Below, in pieces: positions 1 to 9,824 of a DNA stretch of 64,000 nucleotides. Source of the stretch: Kitasatospora aureofaciens. GTDB lineage: Bacteria > Actinomycetota > Actinomycetes > Streptomycetales > Streptomycetaceae. Under the pieces are notes generated by a model. The model saw only the letters and a list, made by a program, of their open reading frames with translations. It ran no database searches and was not told the origin of the DNA. A program made the translations under genes and the position numbers. Position 1 is the stretch's first letter, and each line of letters begins with the position of its first letter. The stretch spans positions 62,001 to 126,000 of the forward strand of contig NZ_JAHTKP010000013.1 in NCBI RefSeq assembly GCF_019192735.1, written 5' to 3'.

Positions 1-1
1 C

Positions 2-613
2 ACCGAGTACTCCTCGCTGAAGTTCGCGATGTTCATGCTGGCCGAGTACGTCAACATGGTGACCGTCTCGGCCGTCGCCTCCACCCTGTTCCTGGGCGGC
101 TGGCGCGCCCCGTGGCCGGTGTCCACCTTCTGGGAGGGCGCCAACCACGGCTGGTGGCCGATGCTCTGGATCATGCTGAAGATCCAGCTGCTGCTGTTCT
201 TCTTCATCTGGCTGCGCGGCACCCTGCCCCGGTTCCGCTACGACCAGTTCATGAAGCTCGGCTGGAAGGTGCTGATCCCGGTCTCGCTGGTGTGGCTGGT
301 GCTGATCGCCAGCGTCCGGGCGCTGCGCAACGAGGGCTACGGCTTCGGCGAGGTGGTGCTGTACGTCGGGGCTCCGGTCGGCGTGATCCTGCTGCTCGCC
401 CTGCTGCGGGACTTCCTGCGGAAGGAGCCCGAGCCCGCTGTGACATCTGAAAACGGGCCGCATCCGGAGGGCGAGTTCGACCCGATGGCCGGCGGCTACC
501 CGGTGCCCCCGCTGCCGGGCCAGGTGCTGCCGCCCGTCCCGCGCCGGCGCAGCCGCGCCCCGAAGCAACTCCAGGACGCCCTCAACGGGGCCGACCACTC
601 AGAGGGGAGCTGA
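2..613 (+). CDS. nuoH: NADH-quinone oxidoreductase subunit H, C-terminal part
   Basis: This is the C-terminal part of the membrane subunit that links the peripheral arm of complex I to its membrane arm and forms part of the quinone chamber. The gene enters from before the window and is open from base 2. The conserved stretch EYSSLKFAMFMLAEYVNM near the left edge is the family signature in the quinone-binding region. Three or four hydrophobic segments follow. A soluble proline-rich and basic tail of about 60 residues ends the protein, longer than in enterobacterial NuoH but usual in actinomycetes. A GAGGGGAG ribosome site for nuoI overlaps the stop codon, so the two genes are translated in sequence. 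Only the upstream end is missing. Confidence 0.95.
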   Translation, partial: TEYSSLKFAMFMLAEYVNMVTVSAVASTLFLGGWRAPWPVSTFWEGANHGWWPMLWIMLKIQLLLFFFIWLRGTLPRFRYDQFMKLGWKVLIPVSLVWLVLIASVRALRNEGYGFGEVVLYVGAPVGVILLLALLRDFLRKEPEPAVTSENGPHPEGEFDPMAGGYPVPPLPGQVLPPVPRRRSRAPKQLQDALNGADHSEGS

Positions 614-619
614 ACCGCG

Positions 620-1231
620 ATGTCGTCCGACCGAACGGACAGTCCCGACCGGCCCGAGCGCACCGACCGGCCGTCGGTGCTGGGCCCGGCAGCCGGCTTC
701 GGCGTGACCTTCAAGGCCATGTTCAAGAAGCGGCTGACCGAGCAGTACCCGGAGCAGAAGAAGCCCACCGCCCCCCGCTTCCACGGCCGCCACCAGCTGA
801 ACCGGCACCCGGACGGCCTGGAGAAGTGCATCGGCTGCGAGCTGTGCGCCTGGGCCTGCCCGGCCGACGCGATCTACGTCGAGGGCGCGGACAACCGGGA
901 CGAGGAGCGCTACTCGCCCGGTGAGCGCTACGGCGCGGTGTACCAGATCAACTACGCCCGCTGCATCCTGTGCGGGCTGTGCATCGAGGCCTGTCCGACC
1001 CGGGCGCTGACCATGACGAACGAGTACGAGCTGGCCGACTCCTCGCGCAAGGACCTGATCTTCACCAAGGAGCAGCTGCTGGTCGGCCTCTCCGAGGGCA
1101 TGGTCGACACCCCGCACGCGATCTTCCCGGGCGCCGACGAGGGCGCGTACTACCGGGGCGAGATCACGGCGGCGGCGCCCGGGACGGTTCAGCAGGAGCG
1201 CACCGACCGGGAGAAGGAGGCGCAGCAGTGA
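620..1231 (+). CDS. nuoI: NADH-quinone oxidoreductase subunit I (2x[4Fe-4S])
   Basis: Peripheral-arm ferredoxin-like subunit of complex I that passes electrons through two [4Fe-4S] clusters towards the quinone site. Both clusters are visible as [12 protein letters not shown] (Cys70, 73, 76, 80) and [12 protein letters not shown] (Cys115, 118, 121, 125). At 203 residues it has the usual length, with an acidic, poorly conserved N-terminus of about 20 residues. The ATG follows a GAGGGGAG site. Its TGA overlaps the GTG of nuoJ by four bases, which implies translational coupling within the nuo operon. Confidence 0.97.
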   Translation: MSSDRTDSPDRPERTDRPSVLGPAAGFGVTFKAMFKKRLTEQYPEQKKPTAPRFHGRHQLNRHPDGLEKCIGCELCAWACPADAIYVEGADNRDEERYSPGERYGAVYQINYARCILCGLCIEACPTRALTMTNEYELADSSRKDLIFTKEQLLVGLSEGMVDTPHAIFPGADEGAYYRGEITAAAPGTVQQERTDREKEAQQ

Positions 1232-2157
1232 TCACGAATCTCGCCGCCGTCACCGGGACGACCTCCACCGGCGAGGCCGTCCAGTTCTGGGTGCTCGCGG
1301 TGGTCGCGGTCGGCGGCGCGCTCGGCATGCTGCTGATGAGGAAGGCCGTGCACAGCGCGCTCTGCCTGGCGGCCACGATGCTGGCGCTGGCGGTCTGTTA
1401 CATGGCCCAGGGCGCGGTGTTCCTGGGCGTGGTGCAGATCGTCGTCTACACCGGCGCGATCATGATGCTGTTCCTGTTCGTGGTGATGCTGGTCGGCGTC
1501 ACCAGCGAGGACTCGTTGAAGGAGCAGCTGAAGGGCCAGCGGTTCGCCGCGGTGCTCTGCGGTCTCGGCTTCGGCGTGCTGCTGATCGCCGGGATCGCGA
1601 ACGCGAAGCTGGATCACTTCACCGGCCTGCACGAGGCGAACGCCGAGGGCAACGTGCCCGGGCTGGCCCGGCTGATCTTCACCCGGTACGTCTGGGCGTT
1701 CGAGGTCACCGGCGCGCTGCTGATCACGGCGGCGATCGGTGCGATGGTGCTGACGCACCGGGAGCACGTGAAGGCCCCGAAGACGCAGCGCGAGCTGGCC
1801 GCCCAGCGGGTGAAGGACAACCTGCAGCTGCCGCCGCTGCCGGCGCCCGGCGTGTACGCGCGGCACAACGCGGTGGACATCCCGGCGCTGCTGCCGGACG
1901 GCACGATCGCCGAGGATTCGGTCATGGAGACGCTGCGTCAGCGCGGCCAGATCCGGGACGTCAGCCAGGCGATGCTGCAGCGGATGGCCGAGCTGGAGAA
2001 CACGACCGCGGACTGGCTGGGCCGGCCGTCGTCCGAGCGGCCGCCGGTCGCCGGGCCGCGCAAGTCCCTGGAGCCGGTGCCCGCCAACAACGTGAACAAC
2101 GTGAACAACGCGAACAACGCGGGCGTGCCGAAGGCCGACGAGGAGGGCGCGGAGTGA
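1228..2157 (+). CDS. nuoJ: NADH-quinone oxidoreductase subunit J
   Basis: Membrane subunit of complex I, 309 residues, with about five transmembrane helices in the first 200 residues. The conserved helix around [21 protein letters not shown] (third helix, with the pi-bulge region) identifies NuoJ. The open frame begins further upstream, but the GTG at 1228 overlaps the nuoI stop (GTGA) and begins immediately before the first helix, so it is the likely start. The last 110 residues are soluble and end in an asparagine-rich tetrarepeat ([12 protein letters not shown]) encoded by four 9-bp DNA repeats. The final TGA overlaps the nuoK start by four bases. The long tail is typical of actinobacterial NuoJ; the Asn repeat is probably lineage-specific. 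Confidence 0.95.
   Translation: MITNLAAVTGTTSTGEAVQFWVLAVVAVGGALGMLLMRKAVHSALCLAATMLALAVCYMAQGAVFLGVVQIVVYTGAIMMLFLFVVMLVGVTSEDSLKEQLKGQRFAAVLCGLGFGVLLIAGIANAKLDHFTGLHEANAEGNVPGLARLIFTRYVWAFEVTGALLITAAIGAMVLTHREHVKAPKTQRELAAQRVKDNLQLPPLPAPGVYARHNAVDIPALLPDGTIAEDSVMETLRQRGQIRDVSQAMLQRMAELENTTADWLGRPSSERPPVAGPRKSLEPVPANNVNNVNNANNAGVPKADEEGAE
2086..2121 (+). repeat. 4 x 9-bp tandem repeat in the 3' end of nuoJ
   Basis: Four consecutive 9-bp units, AACAACGTG twice and then AACAACGCG twice, encode [12 protein letters not shown]. They lie 12 codons before the stop in the non-conserved tail of the protein. The period keeps frame, so changes in copy number would be tolerated. Confidence 0.9.
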
Positions 2158-2453
2158 ATCCGGTCAACTACCTGTATCTCTCTGCCCTGTTGTTCACCAT
2201 CGGCGCGTCCGGCGTGCTGATCCGGCGGAACGCGATCGTGCTGTTCATGTGCGTCGAGCTGATGCTGAACGCCTCGAACCTGGCCCTGGTCACCTTCTCC
2301 CGGCTGCACGGCACCCTGGACGGCCAGATCATCGCGTTCTTCACGATGGTGGTCGCGGCGGCCGAGGTCGTGGTCGGCCTCGCCATCATCGTCTCCATCT
2401 TCCGGACCAGGCACTCCGCTTCGGTCGACGACAGCAACCTGATGAAGCTGTAG
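2154..2453 (+). CDS. nuoK: NADH-quinone oxidoreductase subunit K
   Basis: Small antiporter-like membrane subunit of complex I (99 residues, three transmembrane helices). The two membrane-buried glutamates needed for proton translocation in this family are present: Glu35 in MCVELMLNA and Glu71 in [10 protein letters not shown]. The GTG start overlaps the nuoJ stop (GTGA). The length matches the family exactly. It is followed after 14 bases by nuoL, with the GGCGGAGG ribosome site for nuoL just after the nuoK stop. Confidence 0.97.
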   Translation: MNPVNYLYLSALLFTIGASGVLIRRNAIVLFMCVELMLNASNLALVTFSRLHGTLDGQIIAFFTMVVAAAEVVVGLAIIVSIFRTRHSASVDDSNLMKL

Positions 2454-2467
2454 GCGGAGGGCCTTCG

Positions 2468-4363
2468 GTGAACTCTCTCATTCCGCTGCTCGTGGCGGCT
2501 CCGCTGGCCGGTGCCGCCCTGCTGCTGCTCGGCGGCCCGGCACTGGACCGGTTCGGCCACTGGCTGGCCACCGCACTCGCGGCGCTCTCGTTCGGCTTCG
2601 GCCTGGCGCTGTTCTCGGACATGCTCGGCCGTGGCGCCGAGCACCGGGCGGTCGGCCAGCACCTGTTCAGCTGGATCCCGGTGAACGGATTCCAGGCCGA
2701 CGTCTCGTTCCGGCTCGACCAGCTGTCGATGACGTTCGTCCTGCTGATCACCGGCGTCGGCACGCTGATCCACCTCTACTCGGTCGGCTACATGGCGCAC
2801 GACGAGCGCCGCCGCCGCTTCTTCGCGTACCTGAACCTGTTCCTGGCCGCCATGCTGCTGCTGGTGGTCGCGGACAACTACCTCCTGCTGTACGTCGGTT
2901 GGGAGGGCGTCGGCCTCGCCTCGTACCTGCTGATCGGGTTCTGGCAGCACAAGCCGAGCGCGGCGACGGCCGCGAAGAAGGCGTTCATCGTCAACCGCGT
3001 CGGCGACATGGGCCTGTCCATCGCGATCATGCTGATGTTCGTCGAGTTCGGCTCCTTCGCCTTCGACCCGGTCTTCGGCGGGGCGAGCCGGGCGAGCGAG
3101 GGCAGGCTGACGGCGATCGGCCTGATGCTGCTGCTGGCGGCCTGCGGCAAGTCGGCGCAGGTGCCGCTGCAGTCCTGGCTCGGGGACGCGATGGAGGGCC
3201 CGACCCCGGTCTCGGCCCTGATCCACGCGGCCACCATGGTGACCGCCGGCGTCTACCTGATCACCCGCTCCGCCGCGATCTTCAACCTGGCGCCGGACGC
3301 GCAGACCGCCGTCGTGGTGGTCGGCGCGGTCACGCTGCTGTTCGGTGCGATCGTCGGGTGCGCGAAGGACGACATCAAGAAGGCGCTGGCCGGCTCGACC
3401 ATGTCGCAGATCGGCTACATGATCCTGGTGGCGGGCCTCGGCCCGATCGGCTACGCGTTCGCGATCATGCACCTGGTGACGCACGGCTTCTTCAAGGCCG
3501 GGCTGTTCCTCGGCGCCGGATCGGTCATGCACGGCATGAACGACGAGGTGAGCATGCGTCACTACGGCGGCCTGCGGAAGTACATGCCGGTCACCTTCGT
3601 CACCTTCGGCCTCGGCTACCTGGCCATCATCGGCTTCCCGGGCCTGTCCGGCTTCTTCTCCAAGGACAAGATCATCGAGGCGGCGTTCGCCAAGGGCGGC
3701 ACCGAGGGCTGGATCCTCGGCCTGTGCGCCCTCGTCGGCACGACCGTCACCGCGTTCTACATGACGCGCGTGATGCTGCTGACCTTCTTCGGCGAGAAGC
3801 GCTGGCAGCCGGACGCCGAGGGCAACGCCCCGCACCCGCACGAGTCGCCGAAGACCATGACCATCCCGATGATCCTGCTGGCCATCGGCTCGGTGTTCGC
3901 GGGCGGGCTGTTCGCGCTCAACGACTCGTTCCTGACCTGGCTGGAGCCGGTCACCGGCCACGCCGAGGGCAACTCGCCGCTCGCCCCGCTGACCGTCACC
4001 CTGCTCACCACGGCCTGCATGCTGGCCGGTGTCGGCCTCTCGTACGTGATGTACGGGCGCTCCGCCGTCCCCGTGGTGCCGCCGGTCGGCTCCCCGCTCA
4101 CCAGGGCCGCCCGCCGCGACCTGCTCCAGGACGAGTTCAACCACGCCGCCCTGGTCCGCCCCGGCTCGGCGCTCACCGCGACGCTGGTCTACTTCGACAG
4201 CCGCGGCCTGGACGGCTTCGTCAACGGCCTGGCCGCCACCATCGGCGGCGTCTCCAGCCGGCTGCGGCGGGTCCAGAACGGCTTCGTCCGCTCGTACGCG
4301 CTCTCCATGTTCGGCGGCACGCTGCTGCTGGTCGCCACGACTCTCCTGATGAGGTCCTTCTGA
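2468..4363 (+). CDS. nuoL: NADH-quinone oxidoreductase subunit L
   Basis: Largest antiporter-like proton-pumping subunit of complex I, 631 residues with 14 or more transmembrane helices. It is recognised by [78 protein letters not shown] and FFSKDKI, which carry the conserved Glu/Lys channel residues and the His of the half-channels. The GTG at 2468, eight bases after GGAGG (2456-2460), gives the expected N-terminus [16 protein letters not shown]; the frame is open further upstream but that part is shadow. A strongly basic amphipathic segment near the end corresponds to the lateral helix HL. Confidence 0.97.
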   Translation: MNSLIPLLVAAPLAGAALLLLGGPALDRFGHWLATALAALSFGFGLALFSDMLGRGAEHRAVGQHLFSWIPVNGFQADVSFRLDQLSMTFVLLITGVGTLIHLYSVGYMAHDERRRRFFAYLNLFLAAMLLLVVADNYLLLYVGWEGVGLASYLLIGFWQHKPSAATAAKKAFIVNRVGDMGLSIAIMLMFVEFGSFAFDPVFGGASRASEGRLTAIGLMLLLAACGKSAQVPLQSWLGDAMEGPTPVSALIHAATMVTAGVYLITRSAAIFNLAPDAQTAVVVVGAVTLLFGAIVGCAKDDIKKALAGSTMSQIGYMILVAGLGPIGYAFAIMHLVTHGFFKAGLFLGAGSVMHGMNDEVSMRHYGGLRKYMPVTFVTFGLGYLAIIGFPGLSGFFSKDKIIEAAFAKGGTEGWILGLCALVGTTVTAFYMTRVMLLTFFGEKRWQPDAEGNAPHPHESPKTMTIPMILLAIGSVFAGGLFALNDSFLTWLEPVTGHAEGNSPLAPLTVTLLTTACMLAGVGLSYVMYGRSAVPVVPPVGSPLTRAARRDLLQDEFNHAALVRPGSALTATLVYFDSRGLDGFVNGLAATIGGVSSRLRRVQNGFVRSYALSMFGGTLLLVATTLLMRSF

Positions 4364-4400
4364 TGGATAGGGAATTCCACACTTGTCGGGGAGGTAAGGC

Positions 4401-4481
4401 ATGAGCGAGCGCAGCGAGCTCATCATCGAAAGGTGCGCGTGGGCGAATGCCCCTGCCGAGCGAAGCGAGGTGGGAGCATGA
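4401..4481 (+). CDS. 26-residue ORF between nuoL and nuoM (possible leader peptide)
   Basis: The 114-bp space between nuoL and nuoM holds an ATG at 4401 preceded at six bases by GGGGAGG (4388-4394), one of the best ribosome sites in the operon. The frame encodes a 26-residue peptide starting MSERSELIIERC and ending PAERSEVGA. Its TGA overlaps the nuoM ATG (ATGA, 4478-4481). The SERSE/ERSE parts come from two copies of the motif GAGCG(C/A)AGCGAG at 4405-4416 and 4459-4470. The geometry suggests translation and coupling to nuoM. The alternative is that it is simply a repeat element inserted between two genes. No function is known to me. Confidence 0.5.
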   Translation: MSERSELIIERCAWANAPAERSEVGA

Positions 4482-6124
4482 GTGCCCTGCTGACCGCCAC
4501 CTGTGCCGTCCCGGCGGCCGGCGCGGTGCTGACCGCCGCCCTGCCCGCCGGGTCCACCGAGGCCCGGCGGTCGACCACCAAGGCCGTCGCGCTGGGCGTC
4601 TCGGCCGTCACCCTGGCCCTGGCCGCCGCCGTGGCCGCGCAGTTCGACCCGCACGGCGACCGCTACCAGCTGACCGAGTCGTACAGCTGGATCCGCTCCT
4701 TCGGCATCACCTTCTCGCTCGGCGTGGACGGCATCGGCGCCGTGCTGGCCCTGCTCACCGCCGTGCTGGTGCCGATCGTCATGCTGGCCTCCTGGCACGA
4801 CGCCGACCCGGGCCCCGCCGCACCCGCCGCACCCGCCACGCCCGACGCCCCCGACGGCACGTTCGAGAACAGGCGCCGCACCCAGGGCTTCTTCGCCCTG
4901 ATCCTGGCGGTGGAGGCGATGGTGGTCGTCGCCTTCTACGCCACCGACATCTTCGTGTTCTACGTGTTCTTCGAAGCCATGCTGATCCCGATGTACTTCC
5001 TGATCGGCGGCTTCGGCGACCGGGCCGGCGGCCCCGAGTCGGCGCGCCAGCGCTCCTACGCGGCCGTCAAGTTCCTGCTGTACAACCTGCTCGGCGGCCT
5101 GGTCATGCTGGCCGCCGTGATCGGCCTGTACGTGATCGCGCAGGACCAGGGCTTCGCCACCTTCGACCTGCCGACGCTCAGCTCGGCGATCGCGGACGGC
5201 AAGCTGCAGTTCAGCGGCACCGCCTCGAAGGCGCTGTTCCTGGGCTTCTTCTTCGCCTTCGCGGTGAAGGCCCCGCTGTGGCCGCTGCACACCTGGCTGC
5301 CGAACGCGATGGGCGAGGCCACGGCCGGCACCGCCGTCCTGATCACCGCCGTGGTGGACAAGGTCGGCACCTTCGCGATGCTGCGCTTCTGCCTCGGGCT
5401 GTTCCCGGACGCGTCGAAGACCTTCGCCCCGGCGATCCTGGTGCTGTCGGTGATCGGGATCATCTACGGCGCGCTGCTGGCGGTCGGCCAGAAGGACATC
5501 AAGCGGCTGGTCGCGTACGCCTCGATCTCGCACTTCGGTTTCATCATCATGGGCATCTTCGCGCTGACCAGCCAGGGCCAGAGCGGCGCGACCCTCTACA
5601 TGGTGAACCACGGCATCTCCACCGCCGCGTGGATGCTGGTGGCCGGCTTCCTGATCTCGCGCCGCGGCTCGCGGCTGATCGCCGACTACGGCGGCGTGCA
5701 GAAGGTCGCCCCGGTGCTCGCCGGGACGTTCCTGGTCGGCAGCCTGGCCACCCTGTCGCTGCCGGGGCTCGCCCCGTTCGTCAGCGAGTTCCTGGTGCTG
5801 GTGGGCACGTTCACCCGCTACCCGGCGATCGGCATCGTCGCGACCTTCGGCATCGTGCTGGCCGCGCTGTACGCGCTGCTGCTGTACCAGCGCACGATGA
5901 CCGGCCCGGTGAAGGCCGAGGTGACCGGCATGCCGGACCTGAAGGTCCGCGAACTGGCCGTCGTCGCCCCGCTGGTGGCGCTGACCATCCTGCTGGGCGT
6001 CTACCCGAAGCCGATCACCGACATCGTCAACCCGGCGGTGAACGCGACGCTCTCGCAGGTTCACCGGACCGACCCGGCGCCGGCCCACCCGGTCGCCGCC
6101 ACCTCAGGAGGTGAGCAGAAGTGA
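4478..6124 (+). CDS. nuoM: NADH-quinone oxidoreductase subunit M
   Basis: Second antiporter-like subunit of complex I, 548 residues from the ATG at 4478. Family markers are FSLGVDGIGAVLALLTAVLVPI, FYVFFEAMLIPMYFLIG (conserved Glu), FAFAVKAPLWPLHTWLPNAMGEATAGTAVLI and the lysine-bearing AVGQKDIKRLVAYASISHFGF. The frame is open from 4433, but the ATG at 4478 has the CGAGGTGGGAG ribosome region and starts where homologues start. It overlaps the end of the small ORF at 4401. A low-complexity Ala/Pro loop (about residues 110-125) is not part of the conserved core. The gene overlaps nuoN by four bases (GTGA). Confidence 0.97.
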   Translation: MSALLTATCAVPAAGAVLTAALPAGSTEARRSTTKAVALGVSAVTLALAAAVAAQFDPHGDRYQLTESYSWIRSFGITFSLGVDGIGAVLALLTAVLVPIVMLASWHDADPGPAAPAAPATPDAPDGTFENRRRTQGFFALILAVEAMVVVAFYATDIFVFYVFFEAMLIPMYFLIGGFGDRAGGPESARQRSYAAVKFLLYNLLGGLVMLAAVIGLYVIAQDQGFATFDLPTLSSAIADGKLQFSGTASKALFLGFFFAFAVKAPLWPLHTWLPNAMGEATAGTAVLITAVVDKVGTFAMLRFCLGLFPDASKTFAPAILVLSVIGIIYGALLAVGQKDIKRLVAYASISHFGFIIMGIFALTSQGQSGATLYMVNHGISTAAWMLVAGFLISRRGSRLIADYGGVQKVAPVLAGTFLVGSLATLSLPGLAPFVSEFLVLVGTFTRYPAIGIVATFGIVLAALYALLLYQRTMTGPVKAEVTGMPDLKVRELAVVAPLVALTILLGVYPKPITDIVNPAVNATLSQVHRTDPAPAHPVAATSGGEQK

Positions 6125-7758
6125 GCACCACCGGCATGCTCGCCGCCGCCGGCGGCAGCACCCCCAGCATCCCGGCGCCGCACATCGAGTACGGCCAACT
6201 CTCCCCGATGCTGGTGGTGTTCGGCGCCGCCGTGGCCGGCGTCCTGGTGGAGGCCTTCGTGCCCCGCCGGTTCCGGTACTGGTCGCAGGTGACGCTGGCC
6301 CTGATCGGGCTGGCCGGCGCGTTCGTCGCCGTGGTGGTCCTCGCCGCGCAGGGCCGCGGGACCACCCGCATGGACCTGCTCGCCATGGAGTCGGTGGCGA
6401 TGGACGGCCCGGCGCTGTTCCTGCAGGGCGTGATCCTGCTGGCCGCCGTGGTGGCCGTGCTGACGTACGCCGAGCGGCGCCTGGAGCCGAAGGCGAGCAG
6501 CCTGCCGGCCGACGCGTTCGCCGCGCAGGCCTCCGCCACCCCGGGCGGCGAGCAGGAGCGCGCCGCGGTGCGGGCGGGCTTCGGCACCACCGAGGTCTTC
6601 CCGCTGACGATGTTCGCGGTCGGCGGCATGCTGCTCTTCCCGGCGGCCAACGACCTGCTGACGATGTTCGTGGCGCTGGAGGTCTTCTCGCTGCCGCTGT
6701 ACCTGCTGTGCGCGCTGGCCCGGCGCCGCCGGCTGCTCTCTCAGGAGGCGGCGGTCAAATACTTCCTGCTCGGCGCCTTCTCCTCGGCGTTCTTCCTGTT
6801 CGGCACGGCGCTGCTGTACGGGTACGCGGGCAGCGTGAAGCTCGGCGACATCGCGGACGTCATCTCCGGCAAGGCGATGATGACCCCGGCGCTGCTGAGC
6901 ACCACCCGGACGGATGCGCTGCTCCTGACGGGCCTGGCGATGCTGGCCGTGGGCCTGCTCTTCAAGGTCGGCGCGGTGCCGTTCCACGCCTGGATCCCGG
7001 ACGTCTACCAGGGCGCGCCGACCCCGGTGACCGGGTTCATGGCGGCGGCGACGAAGGTCGCGGCGTTCGGGGCGTTCCTGCGGCTGTTCTACGTCGCGTT
7101 CCCGGGCCTGCGGCTGGACTGGCGGCCGGTCATGTGGGGCGTCGCGATCCTCACCATGGTGGTCGGCGCGGTGCTGGCGGTGACGCAGCAGGACGTGAAG
7201 CGGCTGCTCGCCTACTCCTCGATCGCGCACGCCGGGTTCATCCTCACCGGCGTGATCGCCGTCAACAAGCAGGGCCTCGGCTCGGTGCTGTTCTACCTGC
7301 TGGCGTACTCCTTCGTGACGCTCGGCGCGTTCGCCGTGGTGACGCTGGTGCGCGACTCCAAGGGCGAGGCGACGCACCTGTCCAGCTGGGCCGGGCTGGG
7401 CCGGCGCTCGCCGCTGGTGGCGGCGGTGTTCGCGCTGTTCCTGCTGGCCTTCGCGGGCATCCCGCTGACCTCCGGGTTCACCGGGAAGTTCGCGGTGTTC
7501 CAGGCGGCGGCGGCCGGCGGCGCGATCCCGCTGGTGATCGTCGGTGTGCTGAGCTCGGCGGTGGCCGCGTTCTTCTACATCCGGGTCATCGTGCTGATGT
7601 TCTTCTCGGACCCGAAGCCGGGCGGCCCGACGGTCGCGATCCCGAGCGCCTTCACGGCGACGGCGATCGGGGCCGGCGTGCTGGTCACGCTGGTTCTCGG
7701 GCTGCTGCCGCAGTACTTCCTGGACCTGGCGTCGAAGGCCGCGCTCTTCGTCCGCTGA
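6121..7758 (+). CDS. nuoN: NADH-quinone oxidoreductase subunit N
   Basis: Third antiporter-like subunit of complex I (545 residues, about 14 helices). Diagnostic stretches are NDLLTMFVALEVFSLPLYLL, VGLLFKVGAVPFHAWIPDVYQGAPTPVTGFMAAATKVAAF and VTQQDVKRLLAYSSIAHAGF with the conserved channel lysines, and PLTSGFTGKFAVF. The GTG start overlaps the nuoM stop and follows AGGAGGTGAG. It is the last gene of the operon; a 15-bp hairpin follows 20 bases after the stop. Confidence 0.97.
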   Translation: MSTTGMLAAAGGSTPSIPAPHIEYGQLSPMLVVFGAAVAGVLVEAFVPRRFRYWSQVTLALIGLAGAFVAVVVLAAQGRGTTRMDLLAMESVAMDGPALFLQGVILLAAVVAVLTYAERRLEPKASSLPADAFAAQASATPGGEQERAAVRAGFGTTEVFPLTMFAVGGMLLFPAANDLLTMFVALEVFSLPLYLLCALARRRRLLSQEAAVKYFLLGAFSSAFFLFGTALLYGYAGSVKLGDIADVISGKAMMTPALLSTTRTDALLLTGLAMLAVGLLFKVGAVPFHAWIPDVYQGAPTPVTGFMAAATKVAAFGAFLRLFYVAFPGLRLDWRPVMWGVAILTMVVGAVLAVTQQDVKRLLAYSSIAHAGFILTGVIAVNKQGLGSVLFYLLAYSFVTLGAFAVVTLVRDSKGEATHLSSWAGLGRRSPLVAAVFALFLLAFAGIPLTSGFTGKFAVFQAAAAGGAIPLVIVGVLSSAVAAFFYIRVIVLMFFSDPKPGGPTVAIPSAFTATAIGAGVLVTLVLGLLPQYFLDLASKAALFVR

Positions 7759-7777
7759 CTCCGGGTGAGCCCTGCTC

Positions 7778-7812
7778 CGTCCGGGCCGCGCCTGCCGGGC
7801 GCGGCCCGGACG
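7778..7812 (+). terminator. Hairpin closing the nuo operon
   Basis: A perfect 15-bp inverted repeat (7778-7792 with 7798-7812, loop TGCCG) lies 20 bases after the nuoN stop. It has the form usual for actinomycete terminators, a long GC stem without a clear U-tract. Confidence 0.8.
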
Positions 7813-8032
7813 CGCATTTCCCGGCCGGTTCCGGCCTTTATTTCCAGCCGAATTCGAACCCGCCGCCACAGTGCTCCCACAACCGCTCTGACCTGGGGCT
7901 CCGGCCCGATCATGACAGGATCCGCACGCCCGTGCAGTGATCCACTCGTGACCGGATACCCTGCCTGTATGGCCAGCGGCGGCACTCAGGGACCAGGCCG
8001 CTAGAACGACCAGGGACAGAGGAGTGGTCTTC

Positions 8033-9043
8033 GTGACCGTCGTGGGACCCTTCGGGCTCAGCGTGCAGGACCGCGACCTGACCCGTGACGTCCAGGCCGG
8101 ACTGGACGCGGTGGAGGCGGCGCTCTCCGAAGCCGTCAAGAGCGACGTCCCCTTCATCACCGTCACCGCCCGTCACCTCATCGAGGCCGGCGGCAAGCGC
8201 TTCCGCCCGCTGCTCCTCCTGCTCGCCGCCCAGTTCGGCGACTCCGGCGCGCCCGGCGTGGTGCCGTCCGCGGTGGTCGTCGAGCTGACCCACCTGGCCA
8301 CCCTGTACCACGACGACGTCATGGACGAGGCCCCGGTGCGCCGCGGCGCCCCCAGCGCCAACTCGCGCTGGGACAACTCGGTGGCCATCCTCACCGGCGA
8401 CTTCCTCTTCTCCCGCGCCTCCCAGGTGCTCGCCGACCTCGGCCCGGAGGCCGTCCGGCTGCAGGCCGACGCCTTCGAGCGGCTGGTCACCGGCCAGATC
8501 CTGGAGACCCAGGGCCCCGGCCCGGACGGCGACCCGCTGCACCACTACCTCGACGTGCTGGCCGGCAAGACCGGATCGCTGATCGCCGCCTCCTGCAAGA
8601 TAGGAGCACTGATGGCCGGCGCCGAGCCGCGGATGGTGGACACCCTCAGCGAGTTCGGCGAGCGGATCGGCATCGCCTTCCAGCTGGCCGACGACGTGCT
8701 CGACATCGCCAGCGACGGCGACGAGTCCGGCAAGACCCCCGGTACCGACCTGCGCGAGGGCGTGCCCACCCTGCCGACCCTGCTGCTCCAGCAGATGCCG
8801 GCCGACCCGGCCGACCCGGAGGACACCCGGCTGCGCGAGCTGCTCACCCTGGACCTCGCCGACGACGAGCTGCACGCCGAGGCGCTGCGGCTGCTGCGCC
8901 GCCACCCGGCGCTGGAGCGGGCCCGCCGGGAGACCCTGCGGCAGGCCGAGGACGCCCGCGCGCTGCTCGCGCCGCTGCCGGACTGCCCGGCCAAGGAGGC
9001 CCTGCAGGCGCTCTGCGACTCGGTGGCGATCCGCACCATGTGA
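8033..9043 (+). CDS. Polyprenyl diphosphate synthase
   Basis: Trans-isoprenyl diphosphate synthase that extends allylic diphosphates with isopentenyl diphosphate, most likely supplying the menaquinone side chain. The first aspartate-rich motif DDVMDE is at residues 94-99 and the second is DDVLD in FQLADDVLDIASD; GGKRFRPLLLLLAAQ gives the conserved Lys-Arg. Length is 336 residues from the GTG at 8033, chosen because AGAGGAG ends nine bases before it and the product begins MTVVGPFGL; the frame also allows GTG 8024. Position directly after nuo fits a role in the quinone pool. Product chain length cannot be read from the sequence. Confidence 0.9.
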   Translation: MTVVGPFGLSVQDRDLTRDVQAGLDAVEAALSEAVKSDVPFITVTARHLIEAGGKRFRPLLLLLAAQFGDSGAPGVVPSAVVVELTHLATLYHDDVMDEAPVRRGAPSANSRWDNSVAILTGDFLFSRASQVLADLGPEAVRLQADAFERLVTGQILETQGPGPDGDPLHHYLDVLAGKTGSLIAASCKIGALMAGAEPRMVDTLSEFGERIGIAFQLADDVLDIASDGDESGKTPGTDLREGVPTLPTLLLQQMPADPADPEDTRLRELLTLDLADDELHAEALRLLRRHPALERARRETLRQAEDARALLAPLPDCPAKEALQALCDSVAIRTM

Positions 9044-9161
9044 CCCGGCCGGCGGCCGGGCGGGAGTTCGAAGGCGAAACCCTTGCCCGGTCCGCCCGGC
9101 ACGCCACTGCCCGGATAGGGAAGACTGGCCCCGTCAGCTCACCCCTGCCGGGAAGGTCGCC

Positions 9162-9824
9162 ATGCGCCGCGTCGTCATCGCCGAGGACTCCGTACTGCTG
9201 CGGGAGGGTCTGACCCGGCTGCTCACCGACCGCGGCCTGGAGGTCGTGGCGGGGGTCGGGGACGGCGACGCGCTGCTGAAGGCCGTCCACGACCTGGCCG
9301 ACGCCGGCGAGCTGCCGGATGTCGTGGTGTCCGACGTCCGGATGCCCCCCTCGCACACCGACGAGGGGCTGCGCGCCTGCGTCGAGCTGCGCGGCCGCTA
9401 CCCGGGACTGGGCGTGCTGGTGCTGTCGCAGTTCGTGGAGGAACGCTACGCCTCCGAACTCCTGGCCGGTTCCACCCGGGGCGTCGGCTACCTGCTGAAG
9501 GACCGGGTCGCCGAGGTGCGCGAGTTCGCCGACGCGGTGATCCGGGTCGCCGAGGGCGGCACCGCGCTGGACCCGGAGGTGGTGCAGCAGTTGCTCAGCC
9601 GCAGCCGCAAGGGTGACGTGCTGGCCAACCTGACCCCGCGCGAGCGCGAGGTGCTGGGGCTGATGGCGGAGGGCCGGACCAACGCCGCGATCGCCAAGCA
9701 GCTGGTGGTGTCGGACGGCGCGGTGGAGAAGCACGTGAGCAACATCTTCCTCAAGCTCGGCCTGGCCCAGAGCCCGGAGGACCACCGCCGGGTGTTGGCG
9801 GTGCTCACCTACATCAACTCGTAG
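9162..9824 (+). CDS. LuxR/NarL-family response regulator (orphan)
   Basis: Two-component response regulator of 220 residues. The receiver domain shows the acidic pair Glu8-Asp9, the phosphorylatable Asp58 in VVVSDVRMPP and the conserved lysine in GYLLKDRV. The C-terminal LuxR-type helix-turn-helix is LTPREREVLGLMAEGRTNAAIAKQL followed by VEKHVSNIFLKLGL. No sensor kinase gene lies on either side, so its partner must be elsewhere. The ATG follows GGGAAGG at a normal distance. The last codons and stop are duplicated just downstream (see repeat). Confidence 0.92.
   Translation: MRRVVIAEDSVLLREGLTRLLTDRGLEVVAGVGDGDALLKAVHDLADAGELPDVVVSDVRMPPSHTDEGLRACVELRGRYPGLGVLVLSQFVEERYASELLAGSTRGVGYLLKDRVAEVREFADAVIRVAEGGTALDPEVVQQLLSRSRKGDVLANLTPREREVLGLMAEGRTNAAIAKQLVVSDGAVEKHVSNIFLKLGLAQSPEDHRRVLAVLTYINS

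Noticed and set aside
2168..6088. A 1306-codon open frame on the minus strand opposite nuoK-nuoM
   Set aside because: It is the antisense shadow of the high-GC nuo genes: composition is Arg/Gln/His/Asp-rich, with no domain, while all nuo genes lie on the other strand.
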